Both the position numbers and the translations under genes were made by a program. The notes under the pieces were generated by a model. It had not been told where the DNA came from. It saw only the letters and a program-made list of their open reading frames with translations, and searched no databases. A DNA stretch of 21,098 nucleotides from CAZPMT01 sp964587655 (GTDB lineage Bacteria > Hydrogenedentota > Hydrogenedentia > Hydrogenedentales > SLHB01), in NCBI GenBank assembly GCA_964587655.1, contig CAZPMT010000097.1, positions 1-21,098 of the forward strand, written 5' to 3'. How positions within the stretch are numbered: the first letter of the stretch is position 1; each line of letters begins with the position of its first letter. Positions 8,365 to 14,549 of this stretch are shown here, piece after piece.

Positions 8365-8958
8365 TTATTCGCGCAGCTCGACGTCCCAGTAGGCCGTGTC
8401 GACAAACCGCTGCCAACTGATAAGCTGACTGGTGGGCACCCGCATGCCCAATTGCGGCAGCCACGTCGGCTTGACGGGTCTCCGGATCAAAGGCATGTGG
8501 GCCTCGTCGGGCATTCGGCTGCCCTTCCTCACATTGCAGGGCATGCACGCCAGCACGAGGTTGTTCCACGAGTCAATACCGCCTCGCGATCTCGGAACCA
8601 CGTGATCAAGCGTCAAGTCAGTCTTAGGCATGCGCCGACCGCAATACTGGCACGTGTTCTTGTCGCGCTCGAAGATGTTGCGCCTGGAGAAACGGACTTC
8701 CTGGCGGACAAATCCGTTGAACACGCGAAGGATGACCACTTCGGGGACACGGATGCGGAGCCGAACGGTGTTGATGAAAAGCCCGTTTTCGACGAATCGC
8801 GAAAGCTCGCACCAATCATCAAAATCGTACAGCGTGTAATCCACGGGATGAACCGCGCGCGCAAGGCCCTGATAAAGCAGACTCATGGCGCGCCGTGCGG
8901 TGGCGATTTGCACCGCCACCCACGACCGGTTCAATACTAGTACCTGTCTGTCAACCAT
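8365..8958 (-). CDS. HNH endonuclease family protein
   Basis: A 197-residue protein with a C-terminal HNH nuclease fold: zinc pair CQYC, then LTLDHVVPRSRGG with the metal-binding His, then NNLVLACMPCN with the HNH asparagine and second zinc pair. The N-terminus (VLVLNRSWVAVQIATARRA) is typical of the widespread stand-alone chromosomal HNH proteins of bacteria. Their cellular role is poorly defined; DNA cleavage is inferred from the motif. The ATG at 8958 is preferred because a consensus promoter begins transcription near 8978. A GTG three codons upstream (8967) would leave almost no leader. It is the first gene of a probable HNH-priA unit, perhaps continuing to the flavoprotein and nth. Confidence 0.88.
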   Translation of the reverse strand: MVDRQVLVLNRSWVAVQIATARRAMSLLYQGLARAVHPVDYTLYDFDDWCELSRFVENGLFINTVRLRIRVPEVVILRVFNGFVRQEVRFSRRNIFERDKNTCQYCGRRMPKTDLTLDHVVPRSRGGIDSWNNLVLACMPCNVRKGSRMPDEAHMPLIRRPVKPTWLPQLGMRVPTSQLISWQRFVDTAYWDVELRE

Positions 8959-8984
8959 TGTGGACACCGCCGATTCCCATGTCG

Positions 8985-9013
8985 ATTATAGATCTCCGCC
9001 GAACTGCTGTCAA
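8985..9013 (-). promoter_or_regulatory. Consensus sigma70-type promoter for HNH-priA
   Basis: Read on the minus strand, TTGACA (9008-9013) and TATAAT (8985-8990) are both perfect hexamers separated by exactly 17 nt. The predicted transcript start is near 8978, about 20 nt before the HNH ATG. Confidence 0.85.
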
Positions 9014-9032
9014 ACGGGGCGCTTCTTTCCTC

Positions 9033-9061
9033 TTGACATGTTCAGACGACACATCTAATAT
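9033..9061 (+). promoter_or_regulatory. Sigma70-type promoter for the prepilin gene
   Basis: A perfect TTGACA at 9033-9038 and TAATAT at 9056-9061 are 17 nt apart. The -35 box lies only 19 nt from the -35 of the divergent HNH promoter. The leader to the prepilin ATG would be about 88 nt. Confidence 0.65.
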
Positions 9062-9155
9062 CGACGTAGATTGGGAAGAGTGCGGGCCGCACGGACCGAT
9101 CCGTCATCCGGCGCGAATGGGTTTGTTCTATTAAGCAATCAAAAGGAGAATGGCA

Positions 9156-10097
9156 ATGAAAAAGCACGGTTTCACCCTCATAGAATTGCTTGTCGTTATT
9201 GCAATTATCGGTATCCTGGCGGCAATCCTGCTGCCCGCCCTGGCTCGGGCTCGCGAGTCCGCGAGGCGCGCCAGTTGCCAAAACAACCTGAAGCAACTCG
9301 GACTGGTCATGAAGATGTATGCGAATGAGTCGAAAGGCCAGAAGTTCCCGACCATCTCGTCGTGGCATTGCGACGGTACCGTCGGCAACTCATTTGCGAT
9401 CAACATGATTCAGATCTATCCGGAATATCTGTCTGATCCCGCCGTAACGTTGTGCCCGTCGGATCCAGGTGGGAACGATCCCGCACAGGTATACAATGAG
9501 GCGGACAACTTAGACGAGGTCTGGAACGGCACGAGCTTGCAGCCTACTGGCGGGCCGAACCAGGAGTTCTACCCCTGCGAAGTCAGGAGTTCGACGTGCA
9601 GCTACACGTATTTCGGCTGGGCGATGAACGTTCCCGGGATCACGGATGACCCGCACGTGTTTCCGGCCACGCCTGGCGATCCAGGAGCTTTCTTGAGCGA
9701 AGTGTTTGCCTATTTCGGCAGCCGCCCCGGATTCGCTGACTTCGCCACCGCGATCACGGATTTCATCACCAAGGTCCAAGACACTGACCCCGCGAATCTC
9801 GGCAACCTCGAGCAGGACATCTCCGCGGGCGGCCTCACGGTATATCGGTTCCGTGAAGGCATCGAGCGTTTCTTCATCACCGATATCAATAACCCCGCGG
9901 GCAGCGCGAAGGCCCAAAGCGAGCTATCGGTGTTGTCCGACATCATCAATACCGACATGTCGGACACGGGCGGCCAGTTCAACCACGTCCCGGGCGGCGG
10001 CAACGTCCTGTACATGGACGGGCATGTGGCGTTTCTCCGTTATCCGAGCGGCTGGCCCATCAGCCCGCTCGTGGCGGGACTTAACGCCGTATACTAG
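9156..10097 (+). CDS. DUF1559-type prepilin with H-x9-DG C-terminal motif
   Basis: A 313-residue type II secretion/type IV pilin-like protein. The type III signal is textbook: MKKHG|FTLIELLVVIAIIG, with prepilin peptidase cleavage after G5 and glutamate at +5, followed by one hydrophobic helix that continues into a polar amphipathic helix. The large soluble domain ends with FNHVPGGGNVLYMDGHVAF, the processing-associated H-x9-DG-like signature of DUF1559 proteins that are greatly expanded in Planctomycetes and relatives. Mature protein would be surface-exposed or in a pseudopilus; the function of the family is unknown. AAGGAG at 9143-9148 is 7 nt before this ATG, whereas the ATG at 9150 would be only 1 nt away. 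It has its own promoter and terminator. Confidence 0.93.
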   Translation: MKKHGFTLIELLVVIAIIGILAAILLPALARARESARRASCQNNLKQLGLVMKMYANESKGQKFPTISSWHCDGTVGNSFAINMIQIYPEYLSDPAVTLCPSDPGGNDPAQVYNEADNLDEVWNGTSLQPTGGPNQEFYPCEVRSSTCSYTYFGWAMNVPGITDDPHVFPATPGDPGAFLSEVFAYFGSRPGFADFATAITDFITKVQDTDPANLGNLEQDISAGGLTVYRFREGIERFFITDINNPAGSAKAQSELSVLSDIINTDMSDTGGQFNHVPGGGNVLYMDGHVAFLRYPSGWPISPLVAGLNAVY

Positions 10098-10121
10098 GAT
10101 CTGAACGAACGCATCGAACAC

Positions 10122-10162
10122 AAAGAGGCAGGCGCAGTAAGACCCGCGCGCCTGCCTCTTTT
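10122..10162 (+). terminator. Intrinsic terminator after the prepilin gene
   Basis: Perfect 12-bp stem AGAGGCAGGCGC (10124-10135) / GCGCCTGCCTCT (10148-10159) with a 12-nt loop. It is preceded by AA and followed by a run of Ts (10159-10162, then TTCATT region). It lies 26 nt past the stop. The A-tract on the left also allows some action on the minus strand. Confidence 0.88.
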
Positions 10163-10243
10163 CATTCTTGCCCAAGAGAAATACCGCCGGCCCTTCTGCT
10201 AGTATCTCCGTCGGCGCACGCAAGGTCAAGAGGATGAGTTCGA

Positions 10244-11155
10244 ATGGTCGACAGTAAACAGGCGGTGGCGAATGCTTTCAGATCGGGACTTATGGTCCCT
10301 TCATTTAATGTACCGTATCTTCCCATGGTCGAGCCCGTTGTCCGCGCCGTGGCCGACACGGACAGCTTCGCCTTTGTGGCCGTGGCCCGGCTCGAATGGG
10401 TCAAGTTTCAGGCAAAGGGACTCGGCCCGGTCATCGAGGAGTTCAAGAAATGGGAGAAGCAGGGATACGTGCGGCTGCATCTCGATCATGTTCCGGTTAT
10501 CGATGAAGACGGATTGGCGGTTGATTACGAGGGCATTCTCAGGGAGGCGGGGAGGCTCGGCTATCATTCGCTGATGGTCGACGGTTCGCGTTTGACGTTG
10601 GAAGACAACATCGCGGCGACGCGGAAGGCCGTGGCCATTGCGCACAACGCCGGCATCCCCTGCGAAGCCGAACTCGGCGCCGTCCTGGGACACGAGGCCG
10701 GCCCGCCCCCGCCATACGAAGAGATTTTCCGCTCCGGCAAAGGCTTCACGGACGTCGAAGAGGCCCGCCGGTTCGTCCGCGAGAGCGGATGCGACTGGCT
10801 GTCGGTCGCCATCGGCAACATCCACGGGGCGGTATCCGGCGCACTCAAGGACCAAAAGAAGGTCGCAGCGCGACTCAACATCGATCACCTCAGAGAACTC
10901 CGCGACGCTACCGGCGTTCCACTCGTCCTGCACGGAGGCTCCGGCATCCAGCGCGCATACGTCCTCGAATCCATCCGTAACGGCATCGCGAAGGTCAACG
11001 TCGGCACCGAGATCCGCCAGGCATACGAAGTCGCGCTCCGTGAGACGAACGACGTAGCAGCCGCGCGGGAAGCCACCTACAAACGGACGAGCGAACTCCT
11101 GCGCGACGAGTTCGAACTCGCCGGCGCCAGGAAACAGATCACGGGCGCGGCCTGA
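10244..11155 (+). CDS. Class II (zinc) ketose-bisphosphate aldolase family protein
   Basis: A 303-residue TIM-barrel protein of the fructose/tagatose-bisphosphate class II aldolase family, predicted to split a phosphorylated ketose into dihydroxyacetone phosphate and an aldehyde. Zinc-site motif HLDH is at residues 79-82, MVDGS with the family aspartate at ~111-115, EAELGAVLG follows, a zinc histidine is in GNIHGA (H194), and LVLHGGSGI (H230) then KVNVGTEIR form the phosphate-binding end. The reported substrate class (FBP, tagatose-BP or another) cannot be decided from these motifs; the middle region is divergent from housekeeping Fba. An AGAGG-type ribosome site precedes the ATG. The 25-nt gap to the following Tat amidohydrolase implies an operon. 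Confidence 0.88.
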   Translation: MVDSKQAVANAFRSGLMVPSFNVPYLPMVEPVVRAVADTDSFAFVAVARLEWVKFQAKGLGPVIEEFKKWEKQGYVRLHLDHVPVIDEDGLAVDYEGILREAGRLGYHSLMVDGSRLTLEDNIAATRKAVAIAHNAGIPCEAELGAVLGHEAGPPPPYEEIFRSGKGFTDVEEARRFVRESGCDWLSVAIGNIHGAVSGALKDQKKVAARLNIDHLRELRDATGVPLVLHGGSGIQRAYVLESIRNGIAKVNVGTEIRQAYEVALRETNDVAAAREATYKRTSELLRDEFELAGARKQITGAA

Positions 11156-11180
11156 ACCGCATGAATTCGAGGGGCGAGCA

Positions 11181-12632
11181 ATGAAAGAAAAAGGCGCAAG
11201 AGGCCGTCGCACTTTCCTGAAGGGAGCACTTGCATTAGGAAGCGCGGGGATCGCGGCGCGGGAAGCCGCGGCCGGCCATTCCCCGCCAAACGCAGCCGGG
11301 AGGAAAACGGAAGTGGATGATATGTCGTTGCGCAAACGCATTCGCGATCTCGTCGAGAAGACGCCCTTTGTGGACACCCATGAACACATCTGGGAAGAGT
11401 CCGGGCGTTTGGAGAACAAGGCCGGACGAAAGACGAACATGCCCGCGCCGGACTTCGCCATGCTGATGTGCCACTACACCGACAGCGACCTTCGAGTGGC
11501 GGGCATGTCCGACGAGGACTATAAGAAGCTCGTGGGCTACGAACTCCCTCCGCGCGAGAAATGGCGCCTCGTCTCCCCGTTCTATGCGCGCTGCCGCAAT
11601 ACCGGTTACCAGCGCTGCGTCCGCGAGTCCGTCCGGCTGCTCTTCGGAGACGACGACATCCGCGAAGACAACTGCGAGGGCATCTCGAAGCGCCTCGCGG
11701 AAGCCGTGCAGCCCGGCTACTACCGGCGCGTGCTGAAAGACGTTGCCAACATCGAATACGCGCAGGTCAACAGCCTCGAAGTTGCGGTGTTCATGGAGAC
11801 CGCGCAGCCGGGCCTGCTCGCGCAGGACATAAGCACGGTGGCCCTATGCACGCCGCCCGATATCCCGACAGTGTCCAAGCGAGCGAACCGCGAAGTGAAG
11901 ACGCTTCAGGACTGGCACGGCACGATTGACTGGTGCTTCGCCACGTTCGGCCCCCGCGCCATCGCCACAAAGAACCAAGCCGCGTACGGACGCCGTCTCA
12001 ACTACGAACGCGTGTCCGCAGAAGATGCCGCGCCCCTGTTCCAGCGTCTCGTCAAGGGCGAAGCGTTGACTCCGCAAGAGGAAAAAGCCGTCGAGGACCA
12101 CCTTTTCCACTACTGCATCGAGAAGGCCGTCGAGTACCACCTCCCCGTCAAGCTCCATACCGGCTACTACGCCGGCTGCAACAGCATGCCCCTCGAGCGG
12201 CTCCGGCAAAACGCCGGCGATCTCTGTCCCGTGTGCCTCGCCCACCCGAACGCGAAGTTTGTCCTCATGCACATCGACTATCCGTACCAGGAGGAAGTCA
12301 TCGCGTTGGCGAAACAGTACTCGAACGTCCACGTCGACATGTGCTGGGCCTGGATCATCAATCCGGCTGCCGGCGTCCGTTTCCTGAAGGAGTTCATCAT
12401 GGCCGCGCCCGCGTGCAAGCTGTTCACCTTCGGCGGCGACTACATGCCGGTCGAGCTAGTGCCGGGCCACGCCGCCGTAGCGCGACAAGGCATCGCCCAG
12501 GCCATGACGGAGCTCATCGAAGAAGACTGGCTCGATGAAGAAGAAGCACCCGCGCTGATAGACCGCATCATGCGCGGAAACGCACACGAGATCTACGAAT
12601 ACGACCGCGCATTGAAGAACTGGAAAGCGTGA
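11181..12632 (+). CDS. Tat-signal amidohydrolase family protein
   Basis: A 483-residue metal-dependent hydrolase of the amidohydrolase-2 type. The N-terminus has a twin-arginine signal (GRRTFLKGALALGSAGIAA), so it is probably exported folded. The metal motif DTHEH has its histidines at 67 and 69. Further candidate ligands lie in VKLHTGYY (~325), LMHIDYPY (~364) and FGGDYM (~419), the usual order for this barrel. Substrates in this group include lactones, uronates and aromatic acids; none can be chosen here. The region around residues 110-250 contains several cysteines and no motif I know. GAGGGGCGAGC precedes the ATG. A downstream ATG at 11322 would give a cytoplasmic form, but the Tat motif argues for the longer one. 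It follows the aldolase gene closely. Confidence 0.85.
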   Translation: MKEKGARGRRTFLKGALALGSAGIAAREAAAGHSPPNAAGRKTEVDDMSLRKRIRDLVEKTPFVDTHEHIWEESGRLENKAGRKTNMPAPDFAMLMCHYTDSDLRVAGMSDEDYKKLVGYELPPREKWRLVSPFYARCRNTGYQRCVRESVRLLFGDDDIREDNCEGISKRLAEAVQPGYYRRVLKDVANIEYAQVNSLEVAVFMETAQPGLLAQDISTVALCTPPDIPTVSKRANREVKTLQDWHGTIDWCFATFGPRAIATKNQAAYGRRLNYERVSAEDAAPLFQRLVKGEALTPQEEKAVEDHLFHYCIEKAVEYHLPVKLHTGYYAGCNSMPLERLRQNAGDLCPVCLAHPNAKFVLMHIDYPYQEEVIALAKQYSNVHVDMCWAWIINPAAGVRFLKEFIMAAPACKLFTFGGDYMPVELVPGHAAVARQGIAQAMTELIEEDWLDEEEAPALIDRIMRGNAHEIYEYDRALKNWKA

Positions 12633-12641
12633 GTGCGCGGG

Positions 12642-12847
12642 GTTAGCCTGGTTTTCTCACAGTGTCATTGCGAGCGAAGCGAAGCAATCTCCCAAAGCCG
12701 CGCACGCGAGACGATCATCTCGCAAGCTCGGGGGATTGCTTCGCTTCGCTCGCAATGACACTGTGTTTTTCTACCTTAGCCACAGACATTTCGGCCGCCA
12801 CGCTCTTATGGCAGACATAACCATGACTGTGAGAAATCCGGGTTAGG
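12642..12847. repeat. Hairpin repeat element with imperfect terminal inverted repeats
   Basis: This fills most of the 311-nt spacer 12633-12943. Outer ends 12642-12663 and 12826-12847 are inverted repeats matching at 17 of 22 positions, including a perfect TTTCTCACAGT. Inside, 12658-12693 and 12730-12765 form 36-bp inverted arms with a single mismatch, built around TCATTGCGAGCGAAGCGAAG. A small inner stem GCGAGA/TCTCGC lies at 12706-12723. The right arm is followed by five Ts (12766-12770), so it may also terminate the upstream operon. Confidence 0.8.
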
Positions 12848-12865
12848 GCAGCATGAGCCTGTCCA

Positions 12866-12890
12866 ATGAGATCTCAAAATGTGATCTCAT
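12866..12890. promoter_or_regulatory. Candidate operator upstream of hicAB
   Basis: ATGAGATC (12866-12873) and GATCTCAT (12883-12890) form an 8-bp inverted repeat, and TGAGATCTCA (12867-12876) is itself a perfect palindrome. It sits 13 nt upstream of the -35 box, a plausible binding site for the ribbon-helix-helix HicB. Confidence 0.5.
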
Positions 12891-12902
12891 AACTGTGGGC
12901 CG

Positions 12903-12931
12903 TTGACAATGGTACTGATTTGTGGTACTAT
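12903..12931 (+). promoter_or_regulatory. hicAB promoter with direct repeats
   Basis: A perfect TTGACA at 12903-12908 and TACTAT at 12926-12931 are 17 nt apart. TGGTACT is repeated directly at 12910-12916 and 12923-12929, inside the spacer and across the -10, as expected for an autoregulatory site. The transcript would start only a few nt before the hicA ATG. Confidence 0.65.
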
Positions 12932-12943
12932 AAGGATGCTTGC

Positions 12944-13201
12944 ATGAACACAAAGCAACTCAAGACATTGCAGGCGGTTTTCGAGACGCCCACGCGATCC
13001 GATATCCGGTGGGCGGACGTTGAATCCATGCTGCGCGCCGCAGGCGGCGAAGTGAAAGGCGCTGGCGGCTCAATGGTGCGCGTGAGCCTCAAGAGTGCAG
13101 TGGCCGTCTTTCATCGCCCACACCCGCAGCCGACAGCGAAAAAGGGAGCCGTGAAGGCATTGCGGCGTTTCCTGGCTTCGTGGAGGTTGAACCATGATTA
13201 A
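12944..13201 (+). CDS. hicA: HicA-family toxin
   Basis: An 85-residue protein of the HicA mRNA-interferase family (double-stranded-RNA-binding-like fold). The subgroup signature is clear: SDIRWADVESMLRAAGGEV, then VFHRPHP and KGAVKALRRFL. Classical HicA toxins use a histidine in a GSH motif on the second strand; here the corresponding segment reads GGSMVRV without that histidine, so H57 or H60 of HRPHP may matter instead. The ATG at 12944 is preferred to a TTG at 12920 because the latter would overlap the promoter. The leader is extremely short, with AAGGA overlapping the -10 region. Its last 8 nt overlap hicB. Confidence 0.85.
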   Translation: MNTKQLKTLQAVFETPTRSDIRWADVESMLRAAGGEVKGAGGSMVRVSLKSAVAVFHRPHPQPTAKKGAVKALRRFLASWRLNHD

Positions 13202-13535
13202 CTACAAAGGCTATGCGGCGACTGTCGAATATGATAGCGACGACCGTTGCTTTCACGGCATTGTGACCAACATCGCCGATACGGTTTACTTTGAGGGGAC
13301 CTCCGTGGATGAACTCGAACAGGCGTTTCGGGACGCCGTGGATGCGTACCTTGCCCACTGCAAAGAGATCGGGAAGTCGCCCGACAAACCCTTCTCAGGA
13401 ACGTTCAACGTGCGCCTTGACCCGGCGTTACACCGCCAAGCGGCAACCCTCGCACGAGCCAGCGGCAAGAGCCTCAACACATTCGTGGCCGAAGCGCTCC
13501 ACCGCGCCGTGGTTTCGTCCGAGGGCTTGGAGTAG
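13194..13535 (+). CDS. hicB: HicB-family antitoxin with ribbon-helix-helix domain
   Basis: A 113-residue antitoxin. Residues 1-65 are the partial RNase H-like HicB domain (YKGYAATVEYDSDDRCFHGIV, DTVYFEGTSVDELEQAFRDA) that caps the toxin. Residues ~68-108 (FNVRLDPALHRQAATLARA, then SLNTFVAEALHRAV) are a ribbon-helix-helix DNA-binding domain of the HicB/Arc type, so it should repress its own promoter. It overlaps hicA by 8 bp, indicating translational coupling. It ends 114 nt from the convergent MNT gene; a short GAGCCG/CGGCTC inverted pair (13606-13626) without T-run lies between. Confidence 0.93.
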   Translation: MINYKGYAATVEYDSDDRCFHGIVTNIADTVYFEGTSVDELEQAFRDAVDAYLAHCKEIGKSPDKPFSGTFNVRLDPALHRQAATLARASGKSLNTFVAEALHRAVVSSEGLE

Positions 13536-13649
13536 TCGACGAATAACGGCCCTTTGTGGCCACGCTTCGCGCGTGATGAGTGTAAAGAGTAACAGGGTGC
13601 CACGGGAGCCGTAATCGTACCGGCTCTCCATCCGGCCCCGTGATGGCAA

Positions 13650-13985
13650 TTATCTCTTGTCGCGCTGGCCGAGCGCCCTGGCGCCTTGCCTCAGCAGCAC
13701 GTGCTTTTCCTCGATGATCTTTCGGAAGGACTGGCTTGTGTCGTTCCACTCGACAACGTCGACTTTGAAGGGGAGGTCGGACTCGCGAAAGGCGTCGAGC
13801 AAGTCGGCCAGTACCGTTGCGGAGAGAGCGGCTTCAGCTATGACTGCGATATCGAGATCGGAGGACTCCTTGGCGGTCCGGATTGCGCGAGAACCAAAAG
13901 CCCAGACTTCGCAGTCCGGCACATGGGCCGCGAGGATTCCCTGAACGGTCTTGAGATCATCGGCGCTGATGTCAATCGGTTGCAC
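13650..13985 (-). CDS. MntA-like nucleotidyltransferase antitoxin (MNT domain)
   Basis: A 111-residue minimal nucleotidyltransferase. The signature G31-S32-x10-D43-x-D45 (FGSRAIRTAKESSDLDIAV) is complete, with DVVEWNDTS supplying the region of the third acidic residue. In studied HepT/MntA pairs this protein AMPylates a tyrosine of the HEPN partner to silence it; the same is inferred here. The start is the GTG at 13985, with TTGGAG about 10 nt upstream, since the fold begins immediately after. A longer reading from 14132 would overlap most of the HEPN gene. It overlaps the end of that gene by 14 bp, consistent with coupled translation. Confidence 0.87.
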   Translation of the reverse strand: MQPIDISADDLKTVQGILAAHVPDCEVWAFGSRAIRTAKESSDLDIAVIAEAALSATVLADLLDAFRESDLPFKVDVVEWNDTSQSFRKIIEEKHVLLRQGARALGQRDKR

Positions 13986-14397
13986 GGTTGCGCAACTCCA
14001 ATTCAGAGAGTATGTGGCGAACGTCGTCATGAAAATCGTTGAGGATTGACACGACTTTTTCGGCTTTGGCCTGGTCGTACGTATGGCTCGTGATATTCCG
14101 TTTTTCCCGATAGTCTCGAAAGCGGGCCACATTGCGAACGAGTCCGGCTTCGAAGCCCGTCCGCACGATATCCATGTATTCCATCTTGTCGATGGCCGAC
14201 GGATCGGCGGTCATCTGCTCAAGCTGCCGCTTCAGCATTTTGAAGGCCAACTCGTGCGTGAACTCGAAGCGTTGGATGGCTGCGGCGCGAAACTGCTCGT
14301 GAAGATCGACATCTTTCGCCATGTCTGAAGCCAGGAAGCCGATGCTCTTCTCAAGCGCCGCCAGCGCACTTTTCAGAGACGACGTGTCAAGTTTCAT
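13972..14397 (-). CDS. HepT-like HEPN toxin (HI0074 family)
   Basis: A 141-residue all-helical protein of the HI0074/HepT family, historically annotated as nucleotidyltransferase substrate-binding protein. The HEPN RNase motif R-x4-H-x-Y is present as R100-NITS-H105-T-Y107, the exact form that in characterised HepT toxins combines the RNase residues with the tyrosine AMPylated by MntA. The helical core FEFTHELAFKMLKRQLE and the end REKRNITSHTYDQ are typical. The start at 14397 has AAGGA five nt upstream; the frame is open to 14436 but without family match. TTGACG at 14431-14436 could be a -35 element, with no good -10 at 17 nt. Confidence 0.9.
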   Translation of the reverse strand: MKLDTSSLKSALAALEKSIGFLASDMAKDVDLHEQFRAAAIQRFEFTHELAFKMLKRQLEQMTADPSAIDKMEYMDIVRTGFEAGLVRNVARFRDYREKRNITSHTYDQAKAEKVVSILNDFHDDVRHILSELELRNRATD

Positions 14398-14549
14398 ATA
14401 TCCTTGCCCTAATGTCAGCGAGAGGAATTCCGTCAATAACCCTCTTGCTCGTGCCGTAACGTGAGCTTATCACCCTCCTGAGAGCGAGGCAAGCATGATA
14501 TGGTGAGATCGAGCAGCACGGCGGAGATCTCCTCCTGAATCCGTGGCCT

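Noticed and set aside
6365..8392. Very long plus-strand open frame opposite priA
   Set aside because: Pure antisense of a full-length PriA. The product shows no motif and the Arg/Gly/His-rich composition of a shadow frame.
10301..11461. Minus-strand open frame opposite the aldolase gene
   Set aside because: Spans the antisense of two real genes and has no family features.
13606..13626. GAGCCG/CGGCTC hairpin between hicB and the MNT gene, considered as a terminator
   Set aside because: A 6-bp stem with a 9-nt loop and no T-tract; too weak to call.
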